Shown: positions 1 through 10,144 of the stretch, piece by piece
Position numbering within the stretch: the stretch's first letter is position 1
Layout of the letters: every line of letters begins with the position of its first letter
Assembly (NCBI GenBank): GCA_030737835.1
Contig: JAUJYN010000025.1
Coordinates: 1,054,001-1,118,000, forward strand
Length of the DNA stretch: 64,000 nucleotides
Direction of reading: 5' to 3'
Source: Acorus gramineus
Taxonomy: Eukaryota > Streptophyta > Magnoliopsida > Acorales > Acoraceae
Notes under the pieces: generated by a model
Databases searched by the model: none
What the model saw: only the letters and a program-made list of their open reading frames with translations
Told to the model about the DNA's origin: nothing
Made by a program: the position numbers and the translations under genes

Positions 1-250
1 GATGTTATATATGTGTCACTTTTAACCTTCTGGTAACCATTGGACCATTCTGGCAGTTTTTCAGTTTTTTTCGTTTTCGATCGGAACCGCTAAAATTTTG
101 GGCTTTTAGCTATCACCCTGAGGTTGAGGGCTCCGATTGAAAATCTAACTGCATATTATGTGTCCTGGTGCCATTCCAAGCCGCTCACGAAAATTTCGTC
201 GAATTCCGGTAACGTTTCAGAATTTCGCAGTTCCGGGGCGTATCCGGGTT

Positions 251-355
251 TTGACCGAGCGAGAAGTCATTGGGAGAGTTGACTTGGTCAAAGTGGGCCC
301 ATAGACTTGGTCAACCCCTTTTGTTTTTATTTGTGGTTGAGTTGACCCAAGTCAA
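251..355 (+). promoter_or_regulatory. W-box cluster in LTR U3
   Basis: Six W-box cores (TTGAC or its complement GTCAA) lie at 251, 279, 287, 310, 342 and 351. W-boxes are the known binding sites of plant WRKY factors. The cluster is repeated in the other family-A LTRs (for example 13187-13295 and 39455-39565). That it drives transcription is an inference. Confidence 0.55.
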
Positions 356-1593
356 AACTCACTTAAACCCTCACTAATCCTTTCTTAGCCCTAATTAAAC
401 CTAGTTAGGCTAATCTAAGTGAGAGCAAAATATCTCCCCCACTATTCATCTTCTTCCCCAAAATGATTTTCTCTCTCCCCTCTCTCTTTTTCCTCCATTA
501 GAGCTAGTTGGAGTGCTTGGAACTCAAAACCCAAAGAAGAGAAAGGTAAGGGATGCTCCCGATCTATCCACCGGTGGTCTCGGATTCGAGTTCCCACGAG
601 TTTGACCCCCCTCTTATCCCCTCTTTTCTCCTCTGTTTTCAGCCCCTTTGAGAGTGGAAAGAGTGCTTGGTGGTGGAGGCCTTTGGGGAGGTGTTTCGGT
701 GCCCGAAGAGCCCCCGGTTTCCTTCCCTTCCTTTCTTCTCCTAGGGTAAGCCTTCTTTCCCTTCTTTTCCATGTTTAGATGCTTGTTTAGGTGGTGTTTT
801 GGGTGCTGGTGGCTGTGGGTGGTGGTTGGTGGCTGTTGGAGGCCATTGGTGGCCGGAGAGGGGTGGTAGAGTGGCTCGGGCGGGCTGGCAGGCTGTCTCG
901 GGCGGGCTGGCAGGCAGGCAGCGCAGCAGGCAGTGCAGCAGGCGGAGCAGATTGCAGGGTGCGCGCACGCGCGTGCCCTCGGGTGGAGCTGGGCGCTGGG
1001 CGCTGGGCGCGGGTGCTGGGCGCTGGGCGCTGGCGGGCGCAGTCGCGCGCGGGTGCGTGCGCGCGGATGCGCGGGTGCGCGCGGAGTGGTCGCGCAGGTG
1101 CGCGCGAGTGCTGGCGCGAGCGGGGGTGCGCGCGGGCGCACGAGGGCGTGCGCGCGAGAGTGCGGGCGCGCGGGCAGGGCACCTGGGCATTGCGCCTGGG
1201 TACGGGGCAGGGCGCCTGGGCATGCGCCTGGGGGCGGAGCTGGGGACCAGTGCGTGCGCGTGCTGGGGCGTGCGCGCAGCGCGTGCGGGGGCGCGCTGGG
1301 CTGGACGCGCGGTGCGCGCGGGCGCGCGTGAGCGTGCGCGTGCGTGTGGCAGTGCGTCCGGGCACGCGGGCTGGGCTCGGCCGTGCGACTGGGCGCGCGG
1401 GCTGAGGCGCGGCTGTGCGCCCGGGGCTGGTGGCCGTGCGTGTGGCTGCCCGGGGGGTTCGGGAATGAGTTGGGGTGCTCAGGCTCGCGTTCGTACAGGC
1501 CGTATGTACGCTTGTCCGAGTGTTGTGTATTTTTAGGTATTTTTGGATTTATTTGTGGACTTTACTCACCGAATTGATTACCCTATTTTGCAG

Positions 1594-1629
1594 ATCTTGA
1601 CAGACGGTCGCGCGACGGCCCGATTTCCG
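1594..1629 (+). other. Candidate 36-nt mini-exon inside the LTR
   Basis: Preceded by a pyrimidine-rich acceptor ending TTTTGCAG and followed by a consensus donor GTGAGT. The same acceptor, 36-nt length and donor recur in the family-A LTR copies ending at 8002, 22628, 42240, 43849, 54685 and 59398, and on the minus strand in Element I near 36135. Length differs in three family-B-related copies (35 nt at 18108, 37 nt at 23138, 39 nt near 54820). Splicing is inferred from motifs only. Confidence 0.5.
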
Positions 1630-2400
1630 GTGAGTGGGACAATCCAACCCAGTAGGGAGGCGTATACGCACTTGGGCGTGTATCGTCCTCCCCTGGGGCA
1701 CCATGGATTATATTAACTTGTTGTAGTTGTGAAATTCATGCAAGCATGAAAAATGTAGAATGCATGCCACCCTAGACTTGTATGTTAGGGACTTGCACCC
1801 TTAGGATATGTGTAAGAGCCGTGCATCCTGTCACCTTGTTATCATGCTAGGAAGCCTCGGCCTATGCATGTGTCCTACTAGTTTAATTTGTTAAATTAAA
1901 TGCTAGAATATGTTTAATTGCATGTATTTGATAATATTATAGGGAGGGGCCTTGCGAGGTCAACATTGAGACCCGGGCTAGGGTACTCCGTGTTCCTTGT
2001 TTGGTTGTCGGGTTGTCCTATATCGGGACCTCACGCTGCCCTCCCAAGGTTTCTTTCCCAATAATATTATACCCTTGTTATTATTATTATTATGCATGTT
2101 CCCCGCATCTTGGTTTATGCGCCCTGGAGGAATTCTGAGGAATTCATGTCATTAGAGTTGTTGAGATGTGTTTGTCAGCGGATCCGAGTGGATCATATGC
2201 GATGGATAGGCTAATCTGTTCCCTTCGTTGGATCCTTTAGAGACTACCCCGGCGTAGAGAGACTGTCCCGTGCAGGGGCTCCCATCAGTAGGCACCTCCT
2301 GATCTTGGACTCGGACTGTGCTGAATGTGGGAGTGGCCAAACAGCCTACGAAGTGGGGAGAGACTATCGGTGGACCAAGGGCGACCATCAGCCTAGTCAG

Positions 2401-2600
2401 TCCCAATATCCTATGTCACCTATTGAGAGGTGAGGGTGAGGGTGTGGTGGGTTGGCGATGTAGCGACCCACTGGATTGTTAGTCCCAATATCCTATGTCA
2501 CCTATTGAGGGGTGAGGGTGTATGATTGTGTATGGATGATTATCAGGCTAATAAGTCCCAATATCCTATGTCACCCATTGAGGGGTGAGGGTGAGGGTGT
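2401..2600 (+). repeat. G-rich tandem repeat (VNTR) within the LTR
   Basis: Three tandem units of roughly 75-80 bp, each starting with TCCCAATATCCTATGTCACC and ending in a GGTGAGGGTGAGGGTG tract. Copy number varies between LTRs: three here and at 21887-22090, two at 7297-7450, 41528-41700 and 53985-54130, one in the solo LTRs ending at 43849 and 59398. The G-runs fit a G-quadruplex pattern on the sense strand. Confidence 0.8.
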
Positions 2601-3161
2601 AGTGGGTTGGCGATAGCGACCCACTGGCCTGTATAGCTGTTGCCATTTTGTGGCTTTTAATAATGTGATGTGGTTAATAAATCTGGTGGTTAATATATAT
2701 TGTGATGCATGGGTTGTGCTGTTCACTGAGCGTGTGGCTCACCCCTCGCATAATATTTTCTCCAGTGTCATCTGAGTCGGATCTGGAGGAAGAGCTCCCC
2801 GAGGGACTTCATCAGTAGCGGAGTAGCGCCACGTCCCGCGAGTATCAGAGGCTATCAGCATTCCTTGTGATTGTATGTATTTATTCCGTGCTTGGGCACG
2901 CGTTTGTATTGTATTTGGATGTCATTGTATATATTGGCTCTCACAGGACAGTTGATTATGTATCGAGTCTGTAATATGTTTTGGATTACAGATTCAGTCT
3001 TTTAGCTTCCGCTATTGGTGTATATATCATGTCAGCCCTGCTTTTGTTGTCTTTGTGTCATTTTAGTTGTTGTGTGAGTATATTATTGAACTCCTGTTAC
3101 TGATATCATATATACACTTGCCGCGTCCCGGGGTCGGCCGGCCCTGGGGCGTGACAAAAGT

Positions 3162-3174
3162 TGGTATCAGAGCC
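3162..3174 (+). other. Primer-binding site (tRNA-iMet)
   Basis: TGGTATCAGAGCC lies five bases after the LTR end. It matches the complement of the 3' end of plant initiator methionine tRNA, the usual primer of Ty3/gypsy chromoviruses. Confidence 0.92.
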
Positions 3175-3275
3175 TGGTTCTGTCAGAGCCAATGGTCTTC
3201 TTTTCGTAGAGATGAGTCCTAGGATTTCTATATGAGTATTCTGATCCTAGTGTCTGGTTTTCTTAGGTTGCTGAT

Positions 3276-4620
3276 ATGCCTCCTCGTGGAGGACGGCGCG
3301 GACATGGTCCCTCTCGACCTTTGGAGGTTTCCGGACCTACTAGAGGCGAGGATGCTACTGGAGAGTCCACGGCTGTGAGGCCAGGATCGGCGCAGGAGCC
3401 TCCCGCATGGGAACGTGCGTTCGCTCGGATAGCGGATTTGGTGGAGACTCAGACCAAGGCACTGGAGGCCCAGACCAGAGTGTTGGTAGAGCAGGCGCGG
3501 GAGATCCAGGAGCTGAGGGCGGCCCGTGATGCAGTTCCACAGGTCCCCTTGGTGGCAGATCCGCCTGTGGTACCCGAAGTACCCCCAATCCCCGTGGCGA
3601 TTCCGGCGGTGAGAGTTCAAGATCGCCAGGAGATGGAGGTGGAGCTAGAGGCTGCAGCGCGAGTGCAGCAGAGTGGCCTCGCAGCCTTTCTGAAGCTCCA
3701 CCCTCCCGAGTTCTATGGCCAGTTGGCGGATCCTCTTGCTCCAGAGCGATGGTTGATGGAGGTGGATACGATCTTCTCGACTATGCATTGCACGGATCGC
3801 CAGCGAGTCTCCCTTGCCACCTTCATGCTGAAGGGTAGCGCTGCCGACTGGTGGGCTACCCGAGTGGTGGACATCCCCGAGGGATTGGAGCAGCTTTCAT
3901 GGGCGGGATTCCGGAGGTATTTCCTGGAGGAGTACTTCCCGTTCTCAGCGCGGCAGATCGTGATGCAGGAGTTTGAGCGGTTGACGCAGGGCTCTATGTC
4001 TGTCGCCGACTACTCCACGCGCTTCACGAGGCTATCCAGATTCGCTCCAGCCTTGGTGATGGACGAAGAGGCGAGGTGCCGCCGTTTCGAGCTTGGTCTC
4101 TGCAGCGCCATTCGGGTGCATGTCTCCTCCCAGGCTTTCTCGAGGTTCTCGGACTTGGTGTCTCGGGCGAAGACAGTCGAGCGAGACCTCGGGATCCTCG
4201 TGAGGGTTCCGACCCCATCTGCAGATCAGAGTCCTCCCAGGAGCCAGGACCAGGGGCAGCGCAAGAGGAGGAGGCCCATTTTGATCAGTTAGCGGCTGCC
4301 TCTCCTCCAGCTGATGTGGTGCCAGAGTGGGATCCAGCACCCATTGCGGCAGTGCCAATCCAGGCCTGGCGACCAGAGACGCGGCGCTGTTACCATTGTC
4401 AGCGCATCGGGCACATCTCGTATAATTGCCCAGATGCTGGCCGACCCCGCGTGCAGCCTCAGCGTCAGCAGCTAGTGCAGCCGGTGAGGCGTGCCCCTGC
4501 TCCTCAGCCGCAGTTTGTTCAGGGCAGAGTTGCAGCTCTTTCGGCCGAGGAGGCGTAGGTTCCGGGTGTCATGGTTCGAGGTAATGTTTTGTTTCCCTAG
4601 CTCCCTATAAATATATGTGT
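3276..4620 (+). pseudogene. gag: gag polyprotein (frameshifted), chromovirus
   Basis: Begins MPPRGGRRGHGPSRPL just after the GGTTGCTGAT leader shared with the second gag at 8123. An N-terminal Pro/Arg-rich and predicted helical region is followed by the retrotransposon gag capsid-like domain (about residues 125-290, including PERWLMEVDTIF and ADWWATR), then a CCHC zinc knuckle at 4388-4429 (C-X2-C-X4-H-X4-C). A one-base deletion near 4275 relative to the other copy ends the first frame at 4292. The C-terminal part continues in another frame to a stop at 4558, and recognisable homology runs on to about 4620 as the start of the protease region. Gag packages element RNA in the cytoplasm. The glutamine-rich tail is much shorter than in the second copy. 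Non-functional as it stands. Confidence 0.9.
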
Positions 4621-4639
4621 GTTGGTTGCTGTTATGTAT

Positions 4640-5408
4640 GTGTGTAATATCTCGAGGAGCGGGTATTAAGAGTGGTTGTTCGAGTTGAGGAGGCCGGGTT
4701 GTAGCCGTCCTGGCAGTGGGCTCCCATCCGTAGGTGCCGCCGATGCAGTCGGAGGGGTACTGATCGTGGGAGTATGCCAGGTAGAGGCTACCCGGAAGAA
4801 GATTAATGAATGATGTCGCGAGCGTGGAATCGTTCTCCCCTTCGTCGGATCCGTGTAGGGACTCCTCAGCGTTAGAGAGGCCTTTCTGACAGAGGGCTCC
4901 CATCAGTAGGCACCTCCTGATTTGGGTTCGGACTGTGCTGAATTGTGGGAGCGGACCAGGCGGCCCACGGTGTGGAGGAGAGGCTACCAGTGGACCAGGG
5001 GTGTAGAGCAGTCTAAGTCTCTCCCAAAGTCCCAAAATGTCTCCTTTCAGGAGTGAGGGTGTGGATGAGGCGAAGACGCGTCGCCTCGTGACTCATTCGT
5101 TGTTCGACCGTTCCCATAGATGTTGGGTCCGGTCTTGTGATGGAGGTTGAAGGTTATCGGTGGGTGATTATCTAGATGTAGATGATTCAGTGCGGTTGGT
5201 GGTGTTCTTTAAGGGTGATGTCTTCTTCTAGTGTTCCTTTTCTGGTTTAAGGGGCCGTGTGAGGTCAGCGTTGAGACCCGGGCTAGGGTACTTCGTGTTC
5301 CTTGTTTGGTTGTCGGGGTATCCTATATCGGGACCTCAAGGTGCCCTCCCGAGGTTTCTTTTCCCAGTCAAGGAATACCCTGGAAGCATCAGCGGGTGGT
5401 GGACTAGT
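4640..5408 (+). repeat. LTR-derived segment lodged between gag and RT
   Basis: Not pol-like. Positions 4640-5000 resemble the 3' half of family-B LTRs (compare 24290-24700: the GGGCTCCCATCCGTAGGT and ACCAGGTAGAGGCTAC boxes). Positions 5245-5400 resemble the family-A box at 1945-2060 (GACCCGGGCTAGGGTAC and CCTATATCGGGACCTCA). Related material sits in the interior of Element I (45030-45570) and partly in Element II (60890-61050). It replaces protease and most of RT. Confidence 0.75.
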
Positions 5409-5772
5409 GCGAGATTTGGTTGGAGCGGATGGGTTTTTTGGGCCACGTGATTTCTGGCAAGGGCATATCTGTGGACTCGGTCAAGTCGCTCGCCGTGTCA
5501 AATTGGCGTCGACCGTCGAACCCAGCTGGGATTCAGAGCTTCCTGGGCTTGGCGGGTTATTGCGGGAGGTCTGTCGAGGGTTTCTCGAGGATAGCTGTAC
5601 CTCCTAACCGCCTCGCTTTGAAGGATGTCCGGTTCGAACGGTCCCCGTCTTGCGAGGAGAGCTTCCTGGAGTTTAAGCGAAGGCTCACCTCAGCGCCAGT
5701 TCTTACCCTTCCGTCTAGGAGGGGTGGGTTCGCAGGTTGCTCTGAGGCATCGCGGTTGGGTGTGTTGCGTCC
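5409..5772 (+). pseudogene. pol: RT C-terminal / RNase H N-terminal fragment
   Basis: Encodes the RT thumb-side region: [22 protein letters not shown] and the FLGLAGY segment, ending at the RNase H start. It matches 10670-11030 in the fuller copy. The RT catalytic FIDD motif and everything upstream are missing. The RNase H catalytic aspartate position is lost, being replaced in a rearranged stretch (GFAGCSEASRLG). A dead fragment left by deletions on both sides. Confidence 0.88.
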
Positions 5773-5870
5773 ATGATCCTGCTCACGTCATCCCGTTCGA
5801 GCCGCTCGTCTTCGAGCCGGGCTTGTCATTCGTGGAGCAGCCGATTGAGATCATGGACCGCCGCGAGAAA
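5771..5870 (+). pseudogene. pol: Integrase C-terminal / chromodomain fragment
   Basis: About 100 bases matching 12670-12770 of the fuller element, encoding [16 protein letters not shown] and the beginning of the chromodomain. It joins directly to the RNase H fragment upstream at a GTCC(A) microhomology, deleting all of integrase's core, and to LTR sequence downstream at a GGGCCC-type junction. No polypurine tract precedes that LTR piece. Confidence 0.85.
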
Positions 5871-8002
5871 GGGCCCATAGACTTGGTCAACCCCTTTTGT
5901 TTTTATTTGTGGAGCTGGAGGGCGTGCTGGGCGCGTATGCTGAGCACGCGTGCTGGGCGCTGGGCGCGGGTGTGCTGGGCACTGGTCGTGGGCGATGGGG
6001 CGCTGCGTGCAGGGCGCCGTGCGGGGGCGTGCACGCGGAGCGCTGCGCAGAGGCGCAGGCGCGCTGTGCGCGCGCGGCGAGTCGATGGAGCGCTGGGCGA
6101 GCCGGTGGTGCGCGCGGGGTGCGCGCGGAGCGAGGCGAGGGCGCGATTAGGCGAGCGATGGTGCGTGCGGGGTGAGGAGCTGGGCGCGGGGCGTGCGGTG
6201 TGCGCGCGGGTCGCTACGATGGGGTGCAGTGGGCGTGCGGTGCACCCGGTTGACTCGGCAGCGTGTCCAGGCCTGCGGGCAGGGGCCGGCGGTGCGCCTG
6301 GGTGCGCGGGCTGAGGCGCGGCGGTGCATCCGGGGGCGGGTGGCCGTGCGGGTGGTTGCCGAGGGTTGGGGAGTGAGTCGGGGTGCTCGGGCTAGCGTGC
6401 GTACGGGCCGTATGCACGTTTGCCCGAGTGTTGGGTATTTATTTGTGTATTTTTGAGTATTTAGTGGTATTTGTGTATTTTACTCACCGGGTTGATTACC
6501 CTGTCTTGCAGATCTTGACGGACGGTCGCGCGACGACCCGGTTACCGGTGAGTGGGACAACCCAACCCAGTTGGGAGGCGCTACATGCACTTGGGCGTGT
6601 ACCGTCCTCCCCTGGGGCACATAGTTAATATTAACTTGTTATATGTAATCCATGCAAGTATGATTAGTGTGTAGAATGCATGCCACCCTAGACTTGTATG
6701 TTAGGGACTTGCACCCTTAGGATATGTGTAAGAGCCGTGCATCCTGTCACCTTGTTATCATGCTAGGAAAGCCTCGACCTATGCATGCGTCCTATTAGTT
6801 TGATTTATTTAATTAAATGCAACTTAAGATATTTTTAGCATGCCTTGGGGAATATTAAGGGGGCCTTGCGAGGTCAACATTGAGACCCGGGCTAGGGTAC
6901 TCCGTGTTCCTTGTTTGGTTGGCGGGATGTCCTATATCGGGACCTCAGGTTGCCCTCCCAAGGTCTCTTTTCCTCATTATTATCTTATGTATTCCCCGCA
7001 TCTTGGTTATGCGCGCTGGAGGAATTCTGAAGAATTCAAGACATTAGAGTTGTAGAGATGTGTTGTCAGCGGATCCGAGTGGATCATATGCGATGGATAG
7101 GCTGTTCTGTTCCCTTCGTTGGATCCGTGTAGAGACTACCTCAGCGTTAGAAAGGTCGTCCCGTGCAGGGGCTCCCATCAGTAGGCACCTCCTGATTTGG
7201 TAGACGGACTGTGCTGAATGTGGGAGTGGCCAAACGGCCTACGGAGTGGGGAGAGACTATCGGTGGACCAAGGGTGACCAACAGCCTAGTCAGTCCCAAG
7301 AGCCTATGTCACCTATTGAGGGGTGAGGGTGAGGGTGTGGTGGGCCGGCGATGTGGCGACCCACAGGATTGTGTAAGGATGATTATCAGCCTATTAAGTC
7401 CCAATATCCTTTGTCACCTATTGAGGGGTGAGGGTGAGGGTGAGGGTGTGGTGGTTCGGCGATGTAACGAACCCCCGGATTTGTGTTGTTTATGCCACTT
7501 TGAGGCTTTTGCTGATTAATTGTGGTTAATATAAACTGTGATGCATGGGTTGTGCTATTCACTGAGCGTGTGGCTCACCCCTCGCATAATATTTTTTTCA
7601 GTGATTACCGAGGCGGACTTGAAGGAGGAGCTTCCCGAGCGACTACACCAGTAGCGGAGTAGCGCCACGTCCCTCGAGTTTTGAGGCCATCAGCATCCTT
7701 CTCTTTATTGTATGTATATATTTCTGTGCTTGGGCACCCAGTTTGGATTGTATATGGTTGTATGTGGATATATTGGCTCTCACAGGACATATGATTATGT
7801 ATCGAGTCTGTAAAGTGTTGTTGATTTACAGATTCAGTCTTTTTAGCTTCCGCATTTCTGTGTATACATCATGTCAGCCTCTTTGTTGTCTGTGTTGTCT
7901 TTTTAGCTGTTGTTTATGGTATATTATTGATCTCCTGTATTGACTGCTGATATCATGTATACCCTTGCCGCGTCCCGGGGACGGCCGCCCTGGGGCGTGA
8001 CA
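5871..8002 (+). repeat. Partial family-A LTR (U3 mostly deleted)
   Basis: Starts with a 42-bp remnant of U3 (5871-5912, equal to about 294-335 of the first LTR), then jumps at a GTGG microhomology into the CpG-rich tract and continues to the canonical end GGGGCGTGACA. The TGTTATATATG start, exons 1-2 and the first intron are missing. The 36-nt mini-exon (near 6514), two VNTR units and the last exon with its TAG stop (7601-7655) are kept. It serves as the left-hand LTR of the 8003-12941 interior. Confidence 0.88.
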
Positions 8003-8007
8003 AAAGT

Positions 8008-8020
8008 TGGTATCAGAGCC
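8008..8020 (+). other. Primer-binding site (tRNA-iMet)
   Basis: TGGTATCAGAGCC, five bases after the LTR end at 8002, identical to the one at 3162. Confidence 0.92.
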
Positions 8021-8122
8021 TGGTCCTGTCAGAGCCAATTGTCTTCTTTTTCGTAGAGATGAGTCCTAGGATTTCTATATGAGTATTCTGATCCTAGTGT
8101 CTGGTTTTCTTAGGTTGCTGAT

Positions 8123-9497
8123 ATGCCTCCTCGCAGAGGACGGCGCGGACGTGGTCCCTCTCGACCCTTGGAGGTTTCCGGACCTACCAGGGGCGAGGAT
8201 GCTATTGGTGAGTCCTCAGCCGTGAGGCCAGGATTGGCGCAGGAGCCTCCTGCCTGGGAGCGCGCGTTTGCGCGGATAGCAGACTTGGTGGAGACGCAGA
8301 CCAGGGCATTGGAGGCCCAGACCAGAGTATTGGCAGATCAGGCACGGGAGATTCAGGAGCTGCGGGCGGCCCGCGAGGCAGTTCCGCAGGTTCCCTTGGT
8401 GGCAGATCCACCTGTGGTACCCGATGTACCCCCAGTCCCCGTGGTGGTTCCGGCGGTCAGAGTTCAGGATCCCCAGGAGAGGGAGGTGGGGCTAGAGGCT
8501 GCAGCGAGGGTGCAGCAGAGTGGCCTCTCAGCCTTTCTGAAGCTCCACCCTCCCGAGTTCCAGGGTCAGACGGAGGACCCCCTTGCTCCAGAGAGATGGT
8601 TGATGGAGGTGGATACGATCTTCTCGACCATGCTTTGCACCGACCGCCAGCGAGTCTCCCTGGCCACTTTTATGCTGAAGGGTAGCGCCGCCGACTGGTG
8701 GGCTACTAGATCAGTGGACATCCCGGAGGGAGTGGAGCAGCTTACATGGGCGGGATTCCGGAGGTATTTCTTGGAGGAGTACTTCCCGTTCTCGACGCAG
8801 ATAGATGCAGCTGACGCAGGGCTCTATGTCTGTCGCTGACTACTCCACGCGCTTCACGAGGCTGTCCAGATTCGCTCCAGCTTTGGTGATGGACGAGGAG
8901 ACGAGGTGCCGTCGATTTGAGCTCGGTCTCAGCAGCGCCATTCGGGTGCACGTCACCTCCCAGGCTTTCTCGAGGTACTCCGACTTGGTGTCTCGAGCGA
9001 AGACAGTCGAGCGAGACCTCGGGATCCTCGTGAGGGCTTCGACCCCTTCGGCAGACCAGAGGCCACCCAGGAGCCAGGACCAGGGACAGCGCAAGAAGAA
9101 GAGGCCCCGCTTCGATCGGTCAGCGGCTGCCTCTCCTCCAGCAGATGCGGTGCCAGCGCGAGGTCCAGCACCCATCGCAGCAGTGCCAGTCCAGGCGAGG
9201 CGACCAGAGACGCGGCGCTGTTATCACTGTCAGCGCGTCGGGCATATCTTGTATAATTGCCCCGACGCTGGCCGACCCCGAGTGATGCCTCAGCAGCAGC
9301 AGCAGCAGTTGCAGCAGCAGCCGTTTCAGCAGCAGCGCCAGCAGCAGCAGCAGCCTCAGCGTCAGCAGCAGCAGCCACAGGGTGGCCGTGCTGATCAGAG
9401 GAGGCAGCCAGCGCAGCCGGCGAGGCGTGCCCCTGCTCCTCAGCCTCAGTTTGTCAGGGTTGAGTGGCAGCGCTTTCGGCAGAGGAGGCTCAGGCAT
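8123..9497 (+). pseudogene. gag: gag polyprotein with polyglutamine tail (frameshifted)
   Basis: Same start as the first gag (MPPRRGRRGRGPSRPL). Capsid-like domain about residues 125-235, then a net 17-base loss near 8800 relative to the first copy. This shifts the frame, and the rest continues in the frame open from 8805. The CCHC zinc knuckle is at 9219-9260. A CAG-rich stretch at 9290-9380 encodes a glutamine-rich linker that is nearly absent from the first copy, followed by an Arg/Pro-rich tail. Full gag-pol order follows downstream, so this is the most complete element interior in the window. One disabling frameshift in gag. Synonymous-looking differences from the first copy suggest the two are sister lineages rather than one recent duplication. 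Confidence 0.9.
9290..9380 (+). repeat. CAG-rich microsatellite encoding poly-Gln
   Basis: Runs of CAG interrupted by CCG, TTT, CGC and CCT codons within gag. The equivalent place in the first gag (4455-4480) has only a few such codons. Confidence 0.9.
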
Positions 9498-10144
9498 CAG
9501 GCAGCGTGGTCAGAGGTATTGTTCAGATCTCCCAGCTTCCTGCATATGTTGTTTGATTCCGGAGCCACACACTCGTTCGTGTCTCCCGCTTTCGCGAGAC
9601 GGATGGGTGTGGCGTCCGCCCTTTGGATGCTATCTTGGAGATATCATTGCCCGTAGGAGACCGTATTCTCCTCAGTTCTGTGTACCGAGGGTGTACGGTA
9701 GAGGTTGCGGAGCATGAGTTTCCAGTGGAGTTGGTGGAGCTCGCGATGACGGACTTTGATGCCATCCTGGGAATGGATTGGCTTGCAGCTAGTCATGCCA
9801 GCATCGACTGTTTTGCCAAGTCGGTGTCTTTCCACCTTCCGGGTCGGAGGTCCTTCCAGTTCGTGGGCGATCGTGACGTAGCCCCTCTGGGGTTCGTGTC
9901 GTCCATGCAGGCGTGGAGACTCCTTCAGGGAGGATGCGAGGGCTTTCTAGCATACATTGCTCAGGAGGATGCACCGCTGCAGGCAGATATCAGTCAGACT
10001 CCGGTCGTGGCAGAGTATCCCGAGGTTTTCCCCGATGATCTTCCGGGATTACCGCCGGATCGCGCGATCGAGTTTGAGATCAATCTGATTCCGGGGACCG
10101 AGCCGATTTCGAGAGCTCCGTACCGGATGGCCCCTGCAGAGCTG
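9498..10144 (+). pseudogene. pol: Aspartic protease and protease-RT linker
   Basis: The retropepsin motif FDSGATHSF has its catalytic Asp at 9555-9557; the enzyme would cleave the Gag-Pol polyprotein. A frameshift near 9625 breaks the frame inside the protease (stop at 9656). The continuation in another frame carries the second-half motifs VYRGCTVEV and DAILGMDWL, then the linker with FPDDLPGLPP that precedes RT in Ty3/gypsy elements. A one-base loss at about 10145 (compare GAGCTGAAGG at 13976) shifts the frame again into RT. Confidence 0.88.

Larger units (their letters stand above)
3..3156 (+). repeat. Family-A long terminal repeat (complete, 3154 bp), 5' LTR of a gypsy element
   Basis: Starts TGTTATATATGTGTCAC and ends GGGGCGTGACA, so the tips form the usual TG...CA ends with a short TGTCAC/GTGACA inverted repeat. 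A primer-binding site follows five bases after the end. Internal order: W-box-rich U3 (251-355), pyrimidine-rich tract (430-500), candidate intron 546-642, exon 643-745, candidate intron 746-1593 filled by a CpG-rich low-complexity tract (about 951-1445), 36-nt exon 1594-1629, candidate intron 1630-2765 with G-rich tandem repeats (2401-2600), and a last exon from 2766. At least seven other copies or fragments in the window share this layout. Only two bases lie upstream, so the target duplication cannot be checked. Confidence 0.93.

Noticed and set aside
614-1577. Many long overlapping frames on both strands rich in Arg, Ala, Gly and Cys
   Set aside because: They lie in the CpG-rich low-complexity LTR tract, where stop codons are rare by composition. 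Overlapping frames on both strands and absent conservation between copies argue against genes. The same applies at 5897-6456, 17642-18091, 20223-20941, 22657-23061, 40000-40731, 52114-52892, 54839-55444, 57289-58273 and 63461-63941.
2401-2600. Telomere-like or satellite array from GGGTGAGGGTGAGGG repeats
   Set aside because: Unit is not TTTAGGG; arrays are short, tied to one LTR position and never extend outside LTRs.
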